From assembly GCA_035512695.1 (NCBI GenBank), contig DATKDL010000032.1:1-15672 (forward strand): a stretch of DNA of 15,672 bases. Reading direction: 5' to 3'. The position numbers were made by a program, and so were the translations under genes. This document shows, one piece after another, positions 1 through 7,071 of the stretch; the stretch's first letter is position 1; each line of letters starts with the position of its first letter. The stretch comes from DATDOR01 sp035512695. GTDB lineage: Bacteria > Chloroflexota > Anaerolineae > Anaerolineales > JABWBV01. The notes under the pieces are model-generated. The model was not told where the DNA came from. It made no database searches and worked only from the letters and a program-made list of their open reading frames with translations.

Positions 1-34
1 GCGGCCAGGCTGCGTGCGGGGGAAATGAGGTCCG

Positions 35-1246
35 ATGTCGTCTTTTCTACAGTTTGCCCTTGCCCTGGTCATCATCATCCTGGCTGCGAAAGCAGGCGGG
101 TATATCAGCCTGCGGTTAAATCAGCCATCGGTGCTGGGCGAACTCCTGGCGGGGCTCATCCTTGGTCCTTCGGTCCTGAATTTTCTGAACTGGACCCCTT
201 TCACCGATGAGCACCTCGCGGAGGGGATCACGCACCTGGCCGAGATCGGCGTGCTGCTGCTGATGTTCCTCGCAGGGCTGGAACTGCACCTGTCGGACCT
301 GGCCAAGTCCGGGAAGGTGTCGGCGTTCGCCGGCACCCTGGGTGTCCTCTTCCCGCTGGGGATGGGGTACCTCGTTGCCGATCTGGCCGGTTTCGAAACC
401 CAGGCAGCCCTTTTTACCGGACTGATCCTGGCAGCAACCAGCGTGAGCATCTCTGCGCAAACCCTGATGGAACTGAAGGTGCTGCGGACCCGTGTGGGCA
501 TCGGACTGCTCGGGGCGGCGGTTTTCGACGATATCCTCGTCGTCCTGGGCCTATCGATCTTTGTGGCGTTGGGCGCTGGCACCGCCGCGGGGTTGGGGAC
601 AATCACCTGGATTGCCGTGAGGATGGTCCTGTTTCTCGGTCTCGGCGCTGCGTTGGGGTTGGCCATCCTGCCCCGGCTGAGCCGCCGCGTGAACGACCTG
701 CCGATCAGCCAGGGCCTGATCGCCTTCAGCTTGATCGTGATCCTGTTCTATTCCTGGGGGGCCGAAGTGTTCGGGGGGATGGCGGCGATCACGGGCGCTT
801 TCCTGGCCGGCCTGGCGCTTGCCCGCAGCCCGTTGAAAGACCGGATCGATGCCGGGATTTCCACAATGGCTTACAGTTTTTTCGTCCCGATCTTCTTCGT
901 CAACGTCGGACTGGCGGCCAACGCCCGGGAGCTGACCCCGGAGAGCGCCTGGTTGCTGGTAATCATGAGCATCGTGGCCGTACTGAGCAAGCTGCTGGGC
1001 GGTGGGCTCGGTGCCCGGCTGGCCGGGTTCACGAACCTCGAATCGGCGCAGCTGGGCGCCGGGTTGATCTCGCGCGGCGAGGTCGGTCTGATCGTCGCCT
1101 CGGTCGGGATCTCTGCAGGCCTGATCGGCCGGGATATCTTCTCGATCATCGTCGGCGTCGTCATCGTCACCACGCTGCTGACCCCGCTGGTGCTCAGGGC
1201 CTTGTTCGCCAAGAATAAGGCCCAGAAAAATGGAGAAGACTTATGA
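35..1246 (+). CDS. CPA2-type cation:proton antiporter (Na+/H+ or K+/H+ exchanger, membrane)
   Basis: This 403-residue polytopic membrane protein is an Na_H_Exchanger-family (KefB/NapA-like) antiporter, expected to exchange a monovalent cation for protons across the inner membrane. Hydrophobic segments run almost end to end. Family landmarks visible are GELLAGLILGPS near residues 31-42, the ion-binding type acidic pair FDD with D165-D166 followed by ILVVLGLS, GAFLAGLALARSPL near 245-258, and SRGEVGLIVASVG at 346-358. The protein stops about 45 residues after SRGE, so it lacks the C-terminal TrkA-N/RCK domain that many KefB/KefC proteins carry. The chosen ATG has a GAGG motif 4-5 bases upstream and gives a normal N-terminus for the family. 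It overlaps the next gene by 4 bp (ATGA), which suggests translational coupling to a possible regulator. The family assignment is secure; the transported ion cannot be told from sequence. Confidence 0.93.
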   Translation: MSSFLQFALALVIIILAAKAGGYISLRLNQPSVLGELLAGLILGPSVLNFLNWTPFTDEHLAEGITHLAEIGVLLLMFLAGLELHLSDLAKSGKVSAFAGTLGVLFPLGMGYLVADLAGFETQAALFTGLILAATSVSISAQTLMELKVLRTRVGIGLLGAAVFDDILVVLGLSIFVALGAGTAAGLGTITWIAVRMVLFLGLGAALGLAILPRLSRRVNDLPISQGLIAFSLIVILFYSWGAEVFGGMAAITGAFLAGLALARSPLKDRIDAGISTMAYSFFVPIFFVNVGLAANARELTPESAWLLVIMSIVAVLSKLLGGGLGARLAGFTNLESAQLGAGLISRGEVGLIVASVGISAGLIGRDIFSIIVGVVIVTTLLTPLVLRALFAKNKAQKNGEDL

Positions 1247-1587
1247 GCTATCTTGTTCTCCTCGTCCTCGACAATCTGGACCACAGCTACGACGTCCTGG
1301 AGGCCTGGGAAGCTGCCGGTGCGAACGGTATCACCATCCTCGAGAGCACCGGCATCGGTCGGGTCCGCCGCCTCGGGCTGCGTGATGACTTCCCGTTGAT
1401 GCCTAGCCTGAGCGACATGCTGAAAGGCGATGAGACTCGCCACCGGACCCTGTTCTCCGTGGTCCCGACCGAAGAGCAGGCCGACCGGATCATGGAAGCC
1501 ACCCAGAAAGTGATCGGTGATCTGAGCCAGCCGCACACCGGGCTGGCGTTCGTGGTGAAGCTGCATAAGGTTTATGGTATGCGGTAG
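1243..1587 (+). CDS. Small PII-like (ferredoxin-fold) protein coupled to antiporter
   Basis: A 114-residue soluble protein. Its pattern resembles the PII/GlnB-like beta-alpha-beta-beta-alpha-beta fold: a hydrophobic strand (LVLLVLDN), a helix with EAWEAAGANGITI (compare 'EALEEAGVNGMTV' in PII proteins), a mid loop, a second strand RTLFSVVPTEEQADRIMEA, and a last strand GLAFVVKLHKVYGM. The canonical T-loop residues and the RTG/GKIGDGKIF signature are not obvious, so nucleotide binding is uncertain. It starts inside the antiporter stop (ATGA), so the two are probably translated together. By analogy with PII-like SbtB beside its bicarbonate transporter, it may tune antiporter activity; that role is inference. 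The stop codon TAG is the first part of a palindromic repeat, so the C-terminus may have been reset by the insertion. Confidence 0.8.
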   Translation: MSYLVLLVLDNLDHSYDVLEAWEAAGANGITILESTGIGRVRRLGLRDDFPLMPSLSDMLKGDETRHRTLFSVVPTEEQADRIMEATQKVIGDLSQPHTGLAFVVKLHKVYGMR

Positions 1588-1632
1588 AGACGCCACGTGT
1601 GTCGTCCAGGCGCCATGTGTGGCGTCTCTACC
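1583..1632. repeat. Palindromic repeat between convergent genes, supplying both stop codons
   Basis: Perfect 14-bp inverted arms GGTAGAGACGCCAC (1583-1596) and its complement (1619-1632) enclose a 22-bp centre. The interior is also a 20-bp-period tandem duplication: AGACGCCACGTGTGTCGTC (1588-1606) and AGGCGCCATGTGTGGCGTC (1608-1626) match at 16 of 19 positions. TAG at 1585-1587 ends the upstream plus-strand gene, and CTA at 1628-1630 ends the minus-strand gene. The hairpin could act as a bidirectional transcription end, although no T-run follows on either side. I remember similar GTAGAGACG palindromes being frequent between genes in Cyanobacteria and Chloroflexota; this was not checked. Confidence 0.85.
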
Positions 1633-3073
1633 CCAGCCACAGTGAGATCCGCTGCGGCTGCATGGTCTCGTCCACTACCCCCATCAATGCCACGCTGAGC
1701 ACCTCGAGGTCCACCTCGTCGCGCGCGGCCGCGGCGAAGTGATCCAGGATCTGCTCGGCGTTGTAACTTGTACGGAAGAACCGGCGGTCGATAAATTCCT
1801 GGACCCGCCGGCGCAGCGGGTTGAACAGCGCCGCGATCCCCAGGGTTGTCAGGACCGTGATCAGGGGCGCATCCGGATCGCCGGCCAGGGACCGGACCAG
1901 GTTCTGCAGCAGGATAACCCCAGCGAAATACAACCCGGCCAGCAGCAGGGTGGTCAACGAATACTGCAGCGTGCGCCGGATGATCAGGTCGATATCGAAC
2001 AACCGGTGGCGCCAGATCGCCAGGGCGAGTGAGAGAGGAAACGGCAGGACCAGCAGCCCCATGAAGTTGGCGTTGATGACGGAGCGTCCCGCCAGCAGGG
2101 GAATGGCGATCCATAAAATCAGGCCTCCCACTCCGGAGATGAGCGCTCCGAAGATCGCCCAACGGATCTGCTGGCGTTCGACTCCCGACCGGGTCCGCCG
2201 GTGCTGGAGGACGATGAAGACCATCGTGACGACCAGGAACAGCCCGGCGATGGCGGTTTCGACCTCCCCCAGTGCGTTCTGCCACGCCAGGATATTCCGG
2301 GTTCGGTACAGGGCCCAGGCTGCCCCGGTTGCGAACAGGGTAAAGGATGCTGCATACAGCCCCGGGACCAGAAGCCGGCGCCGCGCGATGATCGGTAACG
2401 GGCGCGGGAAGACGAGCGCCACGTGGGTCGAGGCCGGCCAGTAGATCAGCCACAGCAGCGGGGTGGAGGCGTGAAAGAGCCAGAACCCGCCCCCAGGGAG
2501 GAGGTCCCCGACCTGCAGGAAGACGGACCAGGCGTAGATATGGCTGCCGCTCATGGCCCAGATAAATAATGCCCGGGCGGCCGGGTCGTTCCGCCGGTTC
2601 AGAAAGACGAACGCGGCGACGGCCTGGGAGACAAAGACGAACAGGAGCGCTCCCCAACGCTCGGCCAGGATCTCCTGCCAGGGCAGCCGGACCAGCGGGA
2701 CGTCGATCGCCAGACGTTCGTCCCCGCGCAGGATTTCATAATCGACCGTCCGGCCGATCGCCAAATCCGGGCGAGACAACCCGCCGGTGAAGACGGCCCG
2801 GGCCCAGGTCTCGACAGGGACCTCTGCCACGGAGACGATCACATCCCCCTCCCTCAACGGCCCGGCGACTGAATCGTAAGGCGAGACCACGGCGCCTTCA
2901 GCCGTGAAGGTGTTGCGGGTCTCCGAGAGCCGGGCGCCGTCCGACGGCGCTGCGAGCCGGTGGATGACGTAACCGACCGGCGGCAGCAGGCAGAAGATCG
3001 CGAAAAAAAACAGGGGGTCAAGCCGGTGGAGCCGGCTCCTGGATGCCAACCTCTGGCTGCTCGTCGTCTTCAT
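1628..3073 (-). CDS. Membrane sensor protein with PDZ-like domain, no kinase domain
   Basis: A 481-residue membrane protein. After one helix near residues 20-40 there is an extracytoplasmic stretch whose core (SVAGPLREGDVIVSVAEVPV) looks like a PDZ-like domain at about 55-130. A block of about seven hydrophobic helices follows to about residue 400, containing the hallmark segment WRHRLFDIDLIIRRTLQYSL. After the last helix comes a cytosolic linker (ALFNPLRRRVQEFIDRRFFRTSYNAEQ) ending in PQRISLWLG. This module is common as the sensory part of Chloroflexota and Acidobacteria histidine kinases and also as stand-alone proteins. Here nothing follows SLWLG: no GAF, HisKA or ATPase domain. The TAG stop lies in the palindrome at 1583-1632, so the tail may have been clipped. 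No strong ribosome site precedes the ATG, so the start is less certain than the family. Confidence 0.85.
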   Translation of the reverse strand: MKTTSSQRLASRSRLHRLDPLFFFAIFCLLPPVGYVIHRLAAPSDGARLSETRNTFTAEGAVVSPYDSVAGPLREGDVIVSVAEVPVETWARAVFTGGLSRPDLAIGRTVDYEILRGDERLAIDVPLVRLPWQEILAERWGALLFVFVSQAVAAFVFLNRRNDPAARALFIWAMSGSHIYAWSVFLQVGDLLPGGGFWLFHASTPLLWLIYWPASTHVALVFPRPLPIIARRRLLVPGLYAASFTLFATGAAWALYRTRNILAWQNALGEVETAIAGLFLVVTMVFIVLQHRRTRSGVERQQIRWAIFGALISGVGGLILWIAIPLLAGRSVINANFMGLLVLPFPLSLALAIWRHRLFDIDLIIRRTLQYSLTTLLLAGLYFAGVILLQNLVRSLAGDPDAPLITVLTTLGIAALFNPLRRRVQEFIDRRFFRTSYNAEQILDHFAAAARDEVDLEVLSVALMGVVDETMQPQRISLWLG

Positions 3074-3289
3074 CGTGATCGTGGGCCTGGTCTTCCACCC
3101 GAGGCCAATCGGCGAGTGATTTCGCCGCTTTTGACGGGTCAGGTTCGAGACTTCGAAGAATCGATGCCCTTATCGCGTTAAAGTATAATCGAGCGACATC
3201 ACATCCCGAGGACCGGGTGGGCACAAGGCCCGCGGTGCGCCGTGTGATGCCTGGGAGTCCCGCGCACCGGGTGGGCACAAGGCCTACCC
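3074..3289. other. Intergenic gap with direct repeats and a possible small ORF
   Basis: This 216-bp gap lies between two minus-strand genes. It contains two 19-bp direct repeats (3212-3230, 3266-3284) and an 8-bp stem between them (3233-3240 with 3262-3269). A TATACT hexamer on the minus strand (around 3183-3188) could be a -10 box for the sensor gene, but I see no matching -35. A minus-strand reading frame ending at 3018 crosses this gap and gives an acidic C-terminus (AHDHDEDDEQPEVG), without a clear start codon. Confidence 0.5.
3212..3284. repeat. Pair of 19-bp direct repeats with internal stem
   Basis: ACCGGGTGGGCACAAGGCC occurs exactly at 3212-3230 and 3266-3284, 54 bp apart. Between them CGGTGCGC (3233-3240) pairs perfectly with GCGCACCG (3262-3269). 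The second copy runs on into TACCCCTAC, and its CTA at 3290-3292 is the TAG stop of the oxidoreductase gene. The combined GTAGGGGTAGGCCTTGTGCC form resembles a palindromic repeat type I recall as common in Chloroflexota intergenic DNA. Confidence 0.75.
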
Positions 3290-4102
3290 CTACCGCGGGG
3301 GTCCTTGCCGCAGGCGGTTCACCCGGTCGGCTTCGGCGCCCCACCACGATTCGATCCACCAGGTCGCCCCGGCCGTTTCCCATTCCCGGATGATCCCGGC
3401 AGCCCGATCCGGATCGTCGCCGGGGGTCTGCCCTTCGATCACGATATCGAAGGGCCGGTCCAGGGCGCCGCGTTCCGCCAGCCAATCCTTGATCGCCCGG
3501 ATATCCTCCAGGCCCGGCGGGCGGCCCGGGCCGTCATTCGGCACAACGTATGGGACGACCCCGTCCGCTTCCAAGGCCCGCCGCATCGACTTCGGGCGCG
3601 GCCAGGCGCCGACCACCCAGATCGGGACGCCGGGCTGCTGGACCGGCGCCGGCACGGCGAGCGGGAGCGAGTCGAGATCGATCTGGTAATGCTTCCCTTT
3701 GAATCGAAACGGTGCGCCGACCCAGCATTTCCGCACGATCGCCAGTCCCTCATCCACCAATTCGGCCCGGGTCCGCAGGTCGGTCGCTTCCCCCCAGCCG
3801 GCGAACCCGACATCCGGGGCGCCCATCCCGATGGTGACGATGGCGCGCCCACCTGAAAGCCGGTCCAGCGTCGCCGCCTCGCTGGCCAGCTTCCACGGCC
3901 GCATGGTCGAGAGCGGGGTGAGCAATGTCCCCAACCGGATGCGTTCGGTGCGTTCGGCAGCCCCGGCCAGGCAGACCCAGGCGTCCACCGACCACATCGA
4001 CTCGGATAAGAAAAACCCATCCCACCCGGCATCTTCCGCCTCGACTGCAAATTCGACCGTCTCGCGCGGATCCAGCGGGGGCATGACGAAGCCGAACTTC
4101 AT
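3290..4102 (-). CDS. LLM-class flavin/F420-dependent oxidoreductase
   Basis: A 270-residue TIM-barrel protein of the luciferase-like monooxygenase family, which uses FMNH2 or reduced F420 to oxidise or reduce small substrates in the cytoplasm. Visible features: the N-terminal strand MKFGFVMPPLDPRETVEFAVEAEDAGWDGFF, then TERIRLGTLLTPL around residues 52-64, LDRLSGGRAIVTIGMG around 81-96, a segment resembling the family's YxG(K)HY region (RFKGKHYQID), and PGVPIWVVGAWPRPK. A longer open frame extends upstream to 4663, but the start at 4102 is chosen because it has GGAG 5 bases upstream, matches the usual N-terminus and overlaps the preceding stop by 4 bp (ATGA). It is therefore the second gene of an operon with the cyclase/NB-ARC regulator. 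Its stop comes from a repeat and reads TAG GGG TAG, a double in-frame stop. The substrate is unknown. Confidence 0.9.
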   Translation of the reverse strand: MKFGFVMPPLDPRETVEFAVEAEDAGWDGFFLSESMWSVDAWVCLAGAAERTERIRLGTLLTPLSTMRPWKLASEAATLDRLSGGRAIVTIGMGAPDVGFAGWGEATDLRTRAELVDEGLAIVRKCWVGAPFRFKGKHYQIDLDSLPLAVPAPVQQPGVPIWVVGAWPRPKSMRRALEADGVVPYVVPNDGPGRPPGLEDIRAIKDWLAERGALDRPFDIVIEGQTPGDDPDRAAGIIREWETAGATWWIESWWGAEADRVNRLRQGPPR

Positions 4103-6858
4103 GCCTGCTCCGGGCCTGCCTGCGCGTACGCCAGCGCCCTTTCCAGCGAGAAGGAACTCCCCTGGTCCAGGAGTGTTTGGAGCTGTTTCGGGTCGTCGAT
4201 CTTTTCGGCGAGCAGCGCCATGTTGCGGTCGAACTCCACCCGGTCCGCCGGCCACCAGGCGGCGCCGAAGGATGTGAGCAGCCGCCCGGCGGCGGCGAGC
4301 AGCGGAGCGGCCCATCCAGGCTCTCCCCGCCGGGCAGCGACCCCGGCCAGGCCGGCCATGCATTCGGCGATGCCGCGCTTGTTGCCCAGGGCGATAAACT
4401 GGTCCAGACTCTCCCTGAACAGCCTCTCCGCCCGGTCGAGGTTCCCGGCGTGCTGTTCCAGATATCCGTATGTGTGGACCAGACGGGCCTGGTCCCCCCT
4501 GGCGTCCGCATCCTGGAAGAGACGCTCCGTCTCTTCGTAATAAGCCTGCGCCCGGCCGTAGTCCCCTTCCACCCGGGCGACCTCCCCTTTGTTGTTGGTT
4601 GCGAAAGCCTTCAACCATGAATCGCCCTCTTGTGCGGCAATCGATTCGGCCTGATCGAGCCAACCGCGAGCCTCCTCCGATTTTCCAAGCCCGAGCGCGG
4701 CGTTCGCCAGGTGGACCATCGCGATGGCTTTGAAATACGGGAATTGGATCTCATCCATCAGCCGGACGACGTTCTCCAGGTGCGTTTGGGCCTCCGCATC
4801 GCGGCCCTGGTTGATCAGGACGACACCGGCCCCCAGCGAGGCGTTGGCGATCCCCTCCGTGATCTCAAGAAATTGGAAGATCTCCAGCCCCTCTTCCATG
4901 TAGCCCAACGCCGTGTGGAGATCGGCCTCCCACATCGCCATCAACGCTGACGTGGTCAGGGCAAAGCCTCGCACGACGCTGATATCTCCTGTGGTGGTCT
5001 TTGCGAGCACCTTCTCCGACCAGGCCCGGCCTTCCTGGAAGCGCCCGTGACGGAACCAGAACCAGTTGATATTGTTGATGATCTGAGCGGACACGGCGAG
5101 GCGTCCCGGCGCTTCCAGGCCCCAATCCAGGGCTGCCCGGTAATTGCCGTAATCCAGCTCCAGGTCGTAAAGGGCCGCAGTCGCCCCGGTTGAAAACAGC
5201 CTGTACATCAGCATCTCCGATGTGCGGGCGAAAAAGTTGGCGTGGACTCCCCGTGTCTGGTCAAGCTCGCCGCTCTCCGCCAGCTTCTCAAGCGCAAAAT
5301 CGCGAATCGTCAGGAGCATTTCAAAGCGGGTCTCCTCGACTTCCTGGGCGCTGCGACGGACCAGGCTGTTGTCGAGTAAGACTTCGATGCTGTCCAGGAT
5401 GTCTATATTCCCGTCCGGATCGCAGATCTTTTCGGCGGCGGTCAGGGTGAAACTCCCGACAAACGCGCCCAGGCGTGCGAACACGATCCGGTCTTCCGGC
5501 TCGAGCAGATCGTAGCTCCAATCGATGGCGGCTTGCAGAGTCTGCTGGCGCGCCGGCAGGTCGCGGTCTCTCCGGCTCAACACTTTCAGGCTTTCTTTCA
5601 CCCGCTTAAGGATCTCGGGGAGCGGCAGCAGCTTGCTGCGGGCGGCGGCGATTTCGAGGGCGAGCGGCAGTCCGTCCAGTCGCCGGCAGATGTCGGCGAT
5701 CACTGCGGCATTCTCGGCGGTCACGACGAATTCCGGGTCTGCAGCCTGCACCGCGCTGACGAACAACCGGACGCTTTCGAATCCCAGCAGGTCGTCTGGC
5801 CCCCCGGGGCCAACGGGTACCGGCAGGGGCGAGACGGGGAACTCCTGCTCGCCGGAAATGCGCAGCGGCACCCGGCTGGTCGCCGCGATCTTCAAGCCGG
5901 GGGCGGCCTGCAGCAGTCCGGCCACCTGTGCGGCGCAGTCGATCACCTGTTCGAGGTTATCCAGGACAAACAGGATTTGCTTCTCTTTCAGATAGGCTTT
6001 CAGATTGTCAATCGGCGGCAGCCCGCCGCCTTCGCGCACCCCGATCGTCTGGGCGATTGCCGACGGGACCAGGTCCGGATCGCTGATTGCGGCCAGCGGG
6101 ATGAAAAAGACGCCGTCCGCAAAGGTCTCCAGCAGGCTCCCGGCCAGTTCGATACTCAACCGGGTCTTGCCGGTCCCGCCCGGCCCCAGGAGGGTGACAA
6201 CCCGGACCGCCGGGCGCTGGAGGAGGTCCTGCAGGCGCTCCAGTTCCCGCTCCCGCCCAAAAAATGGGGTCATCTGTAAAGGGAGGTTGTGCGGGCGGTC
6301 AGCGACAGACCGGAGCGGGGGAAATTCGTCGGGCAGCCCTGGAAGGCTGACCTGGTAAACGTGCTCGTCACGCTGCAGTCCTTTCAGTGCATGCAGCCCC
6401 AGGTCTTTGATCCGCATCTCCGGGCCGACGGTATCGACGACCAGCTGATAGGTTGCCGCCGAGAGGAGGACCTGTCCGCCGTGGCCGATCGACATCAGGC
6501 GGGCAGCCCGGTTCAGGGTTGTGCCGTAGTAGTCTCCGCTCCGGTACACGGCTTCACCGGTGTGGATCCCGATCCGCACCCGCAGCGCCTCGATCCTGTC
6601 CCACGTTTCTGCAGCCAGGGTCGTCTGGGCTGCGATCGCGGCGGTGAGGGCGTTTGCCGGCGAGTCAAAGGCCGCGTGAAACCCATCCCCCGTTGTCTTG
6701 ACGATCTCGCCGGCGTGATCCCGGATCGCATGGGAAAAAATCTCGTCATGCCGGGCTAGCGCAGATTGCATCGTAGCCGGGTGGTTCTCCCAAAGCTTCG
6801 TGCTGTCCTCGAGATCCGTGAACATGAACGTGATGGTGCCGGACGGTATTTCAGCCAT
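4099..6858 (-). CDS. Class III adenylate/guanylate cyclase fused to NB-ARC ATPase and TPR repeats
   Basis: A 919-residue soluble signalling protein. Residues 8-170 form a class III nucleotide cyclase domain: first metal Asp at D15 (FTDLEDST), K54 and second metal Asp D58 in IVKTTGDGFHAAF, and the NRAARL stretch at 116-121 with the Asn/Arg pair expected for catalysis. The catalytic set looks intact, so cNMP synthesis is plausible. Next come an FFGRERELERL entry motif (199-209) and an AAA/NB-ARC-type ATPase with Walker A GPGGTGKT (225-232) and Walker B LFVLDNLEQ (D300), then a winged-helix-like region (DWSYDLLEPEDRIVFARLGAF), then tetratricopeptide-like helices to the C-terminus. This architecture is frequent in Chloroflexota and Actinobacteria; its signals and targets are mostly unknown. 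There is no C-terminal HTH. It overlaps the oxidoreductase gene by 4 bp. No Shine-Dalgarno is seen, and a TAGAAT lies 6 bases before the ATG. Confidence 0.93.
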   Translation of the reverse strand: MAEIPSGTITFMFTDLEDSTKLWENHPATMQSALARHDEIFSHAIRDHAGEIVKTTGDGFHAAFDSPANALTAAIAAQTTLAAETWDRIEALRVRIGIHTGEAVYRSGDYYGTTLNRAARLMSIGHGGQVLLSAATYQLVVDTVGPEMRIKDLGLHALKGLQRDEHVYQVSLPGLPDEFPPLRSVADRPHNLPLQMTPFFGRERELERLQDLLQRPAVRVVTLLGPGGTGKTRLSIELAGSLLETFADGVFFIPLAAISDPDLVPSAIAQTIGVREGGGLPPIDNLKAYLKEKQILFVLDNLEQVIDCAAQVAGLLQAAPGLKIAATSRVPLRISGEQEFPVSPLPVPVGPGGPDDLLGFESVRLFVSAVQAADPEFVVTAENAAVIADICRRLDGLPLALEIAAARSKLLPLPEILKRVKESLKVLSRRDRDLPARQQTLQAAIDWSYDLLEPEDRIVFARLGAFVGSFTLTAAEKICDPDGNIDILDSIEVLLDNSLVRRSAQEVEETRFEMLLTIRDFALEKLAESGELDQTRGVHANFFARTSEMLMYRLFSTGATAALYDLELDYGNYRAALDWGLEAPGRLAVSAQIINNINWFWFRHGRFQEGRAWSEKVLAKTTTGDISVVRGFALTTSALMAMWEADLHTALGYMEEGLEIFQFLEITEGIANASLGAGVVLINQGRDAEAQTHLENVVRLMDEIQFPYFKAIAMVHLANAALGLGKSEEARGWLDQAESIAAQEGDSWLKAFATNNKGEVARVEGDYGRAQAYYEETERLFQDADARGDQARLVHTYGYLEQHAGNLDRAERLFRESLDQFIALGNKRGIAECMAGLAGVAARRGEPGWAAPLLAAAGRLLTSFGAAWWPADRVEFDRNMALLAEKIDDPKQLQTLLDQGSSFSLERALAYAQAGPEQA

Positions 6859-6864
6859 GGAGGC

Positions 6865-6870
6865 ATTCTA
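6865..6870 (-). promoter_or_regulatory. Possible -10 box giving a leaderless cyclase transcript
   Basis: TAGAAT on the minus strand lies only 6 bases before the ATG at 6858, and GCCTCC between them is not a ribosome site. If this is a -10 box, transcription would begin at or next to the start codon. No convincing -35 is seen, so this is weak. Confidence 0.25.
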
Positions 6871-6900
6871 ACATCGTCCCTTCCCCGGATACATAAGTTC

Positions 6901-6958
6901 GGAGAAAATTGGGGTGCGGGCCGGGGTGGAACCCCCGCCCCGCACCCCAATTTTCTCC
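6901..6958. repeat. 58-bp near-perfect inverted repeat (hairpin)
   Basis: Two 26-bp arms (6901-6926 and 6933-6958) match at 25 of 26 positions around a 6-base loop. The arm starts GGAGAAAATTGGGGTGCGGG. It lies in the 213-bp gap between the osmC stop and the cyclase start, both on the minus strand. A very stable hairpin would form in the osmC transcript, but no T-run follows, so it is not a textbook terminator. A related start, GAAAACGGGGTGCGGG, appears at the window's right edge (15651 onward), suggesting a dispersed family. The rest of the gap (6959-7071) shows nothing recognisable. Confidence 0.85.
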
Positions 6959-7071
6959 CTTACCGGGCAAACGGCGAGCTCTTCTTCAACGCCCGGGACG
7001 CAGACGAAACACCCGCCGAAAAGCGGTCGCCTGGACAACTGCATCGTGTTCGCCCTCAAACGGCCGGCCGG

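Noticed and set aside
4103..4663. N-terminal extension of the oxidoreductase to 4663
   Set aside because: The extension is Arg/Gly-rich shadow translation of the cyclase/TPR gene; homology begins at 4102 with a good ribosome site.
6901..6958. Intrinsic terminator for the osmC-like gene
   Set aside because: The hairpin is strong but has no following T-run on either strand, so it is kept as a repeat.
6868..7059. 63-residue minus-strand ORF between osmC and cyclase genes
   Set aside because: It is mostly made of the hairpin arms and has no ribosome site or recognisable homology.
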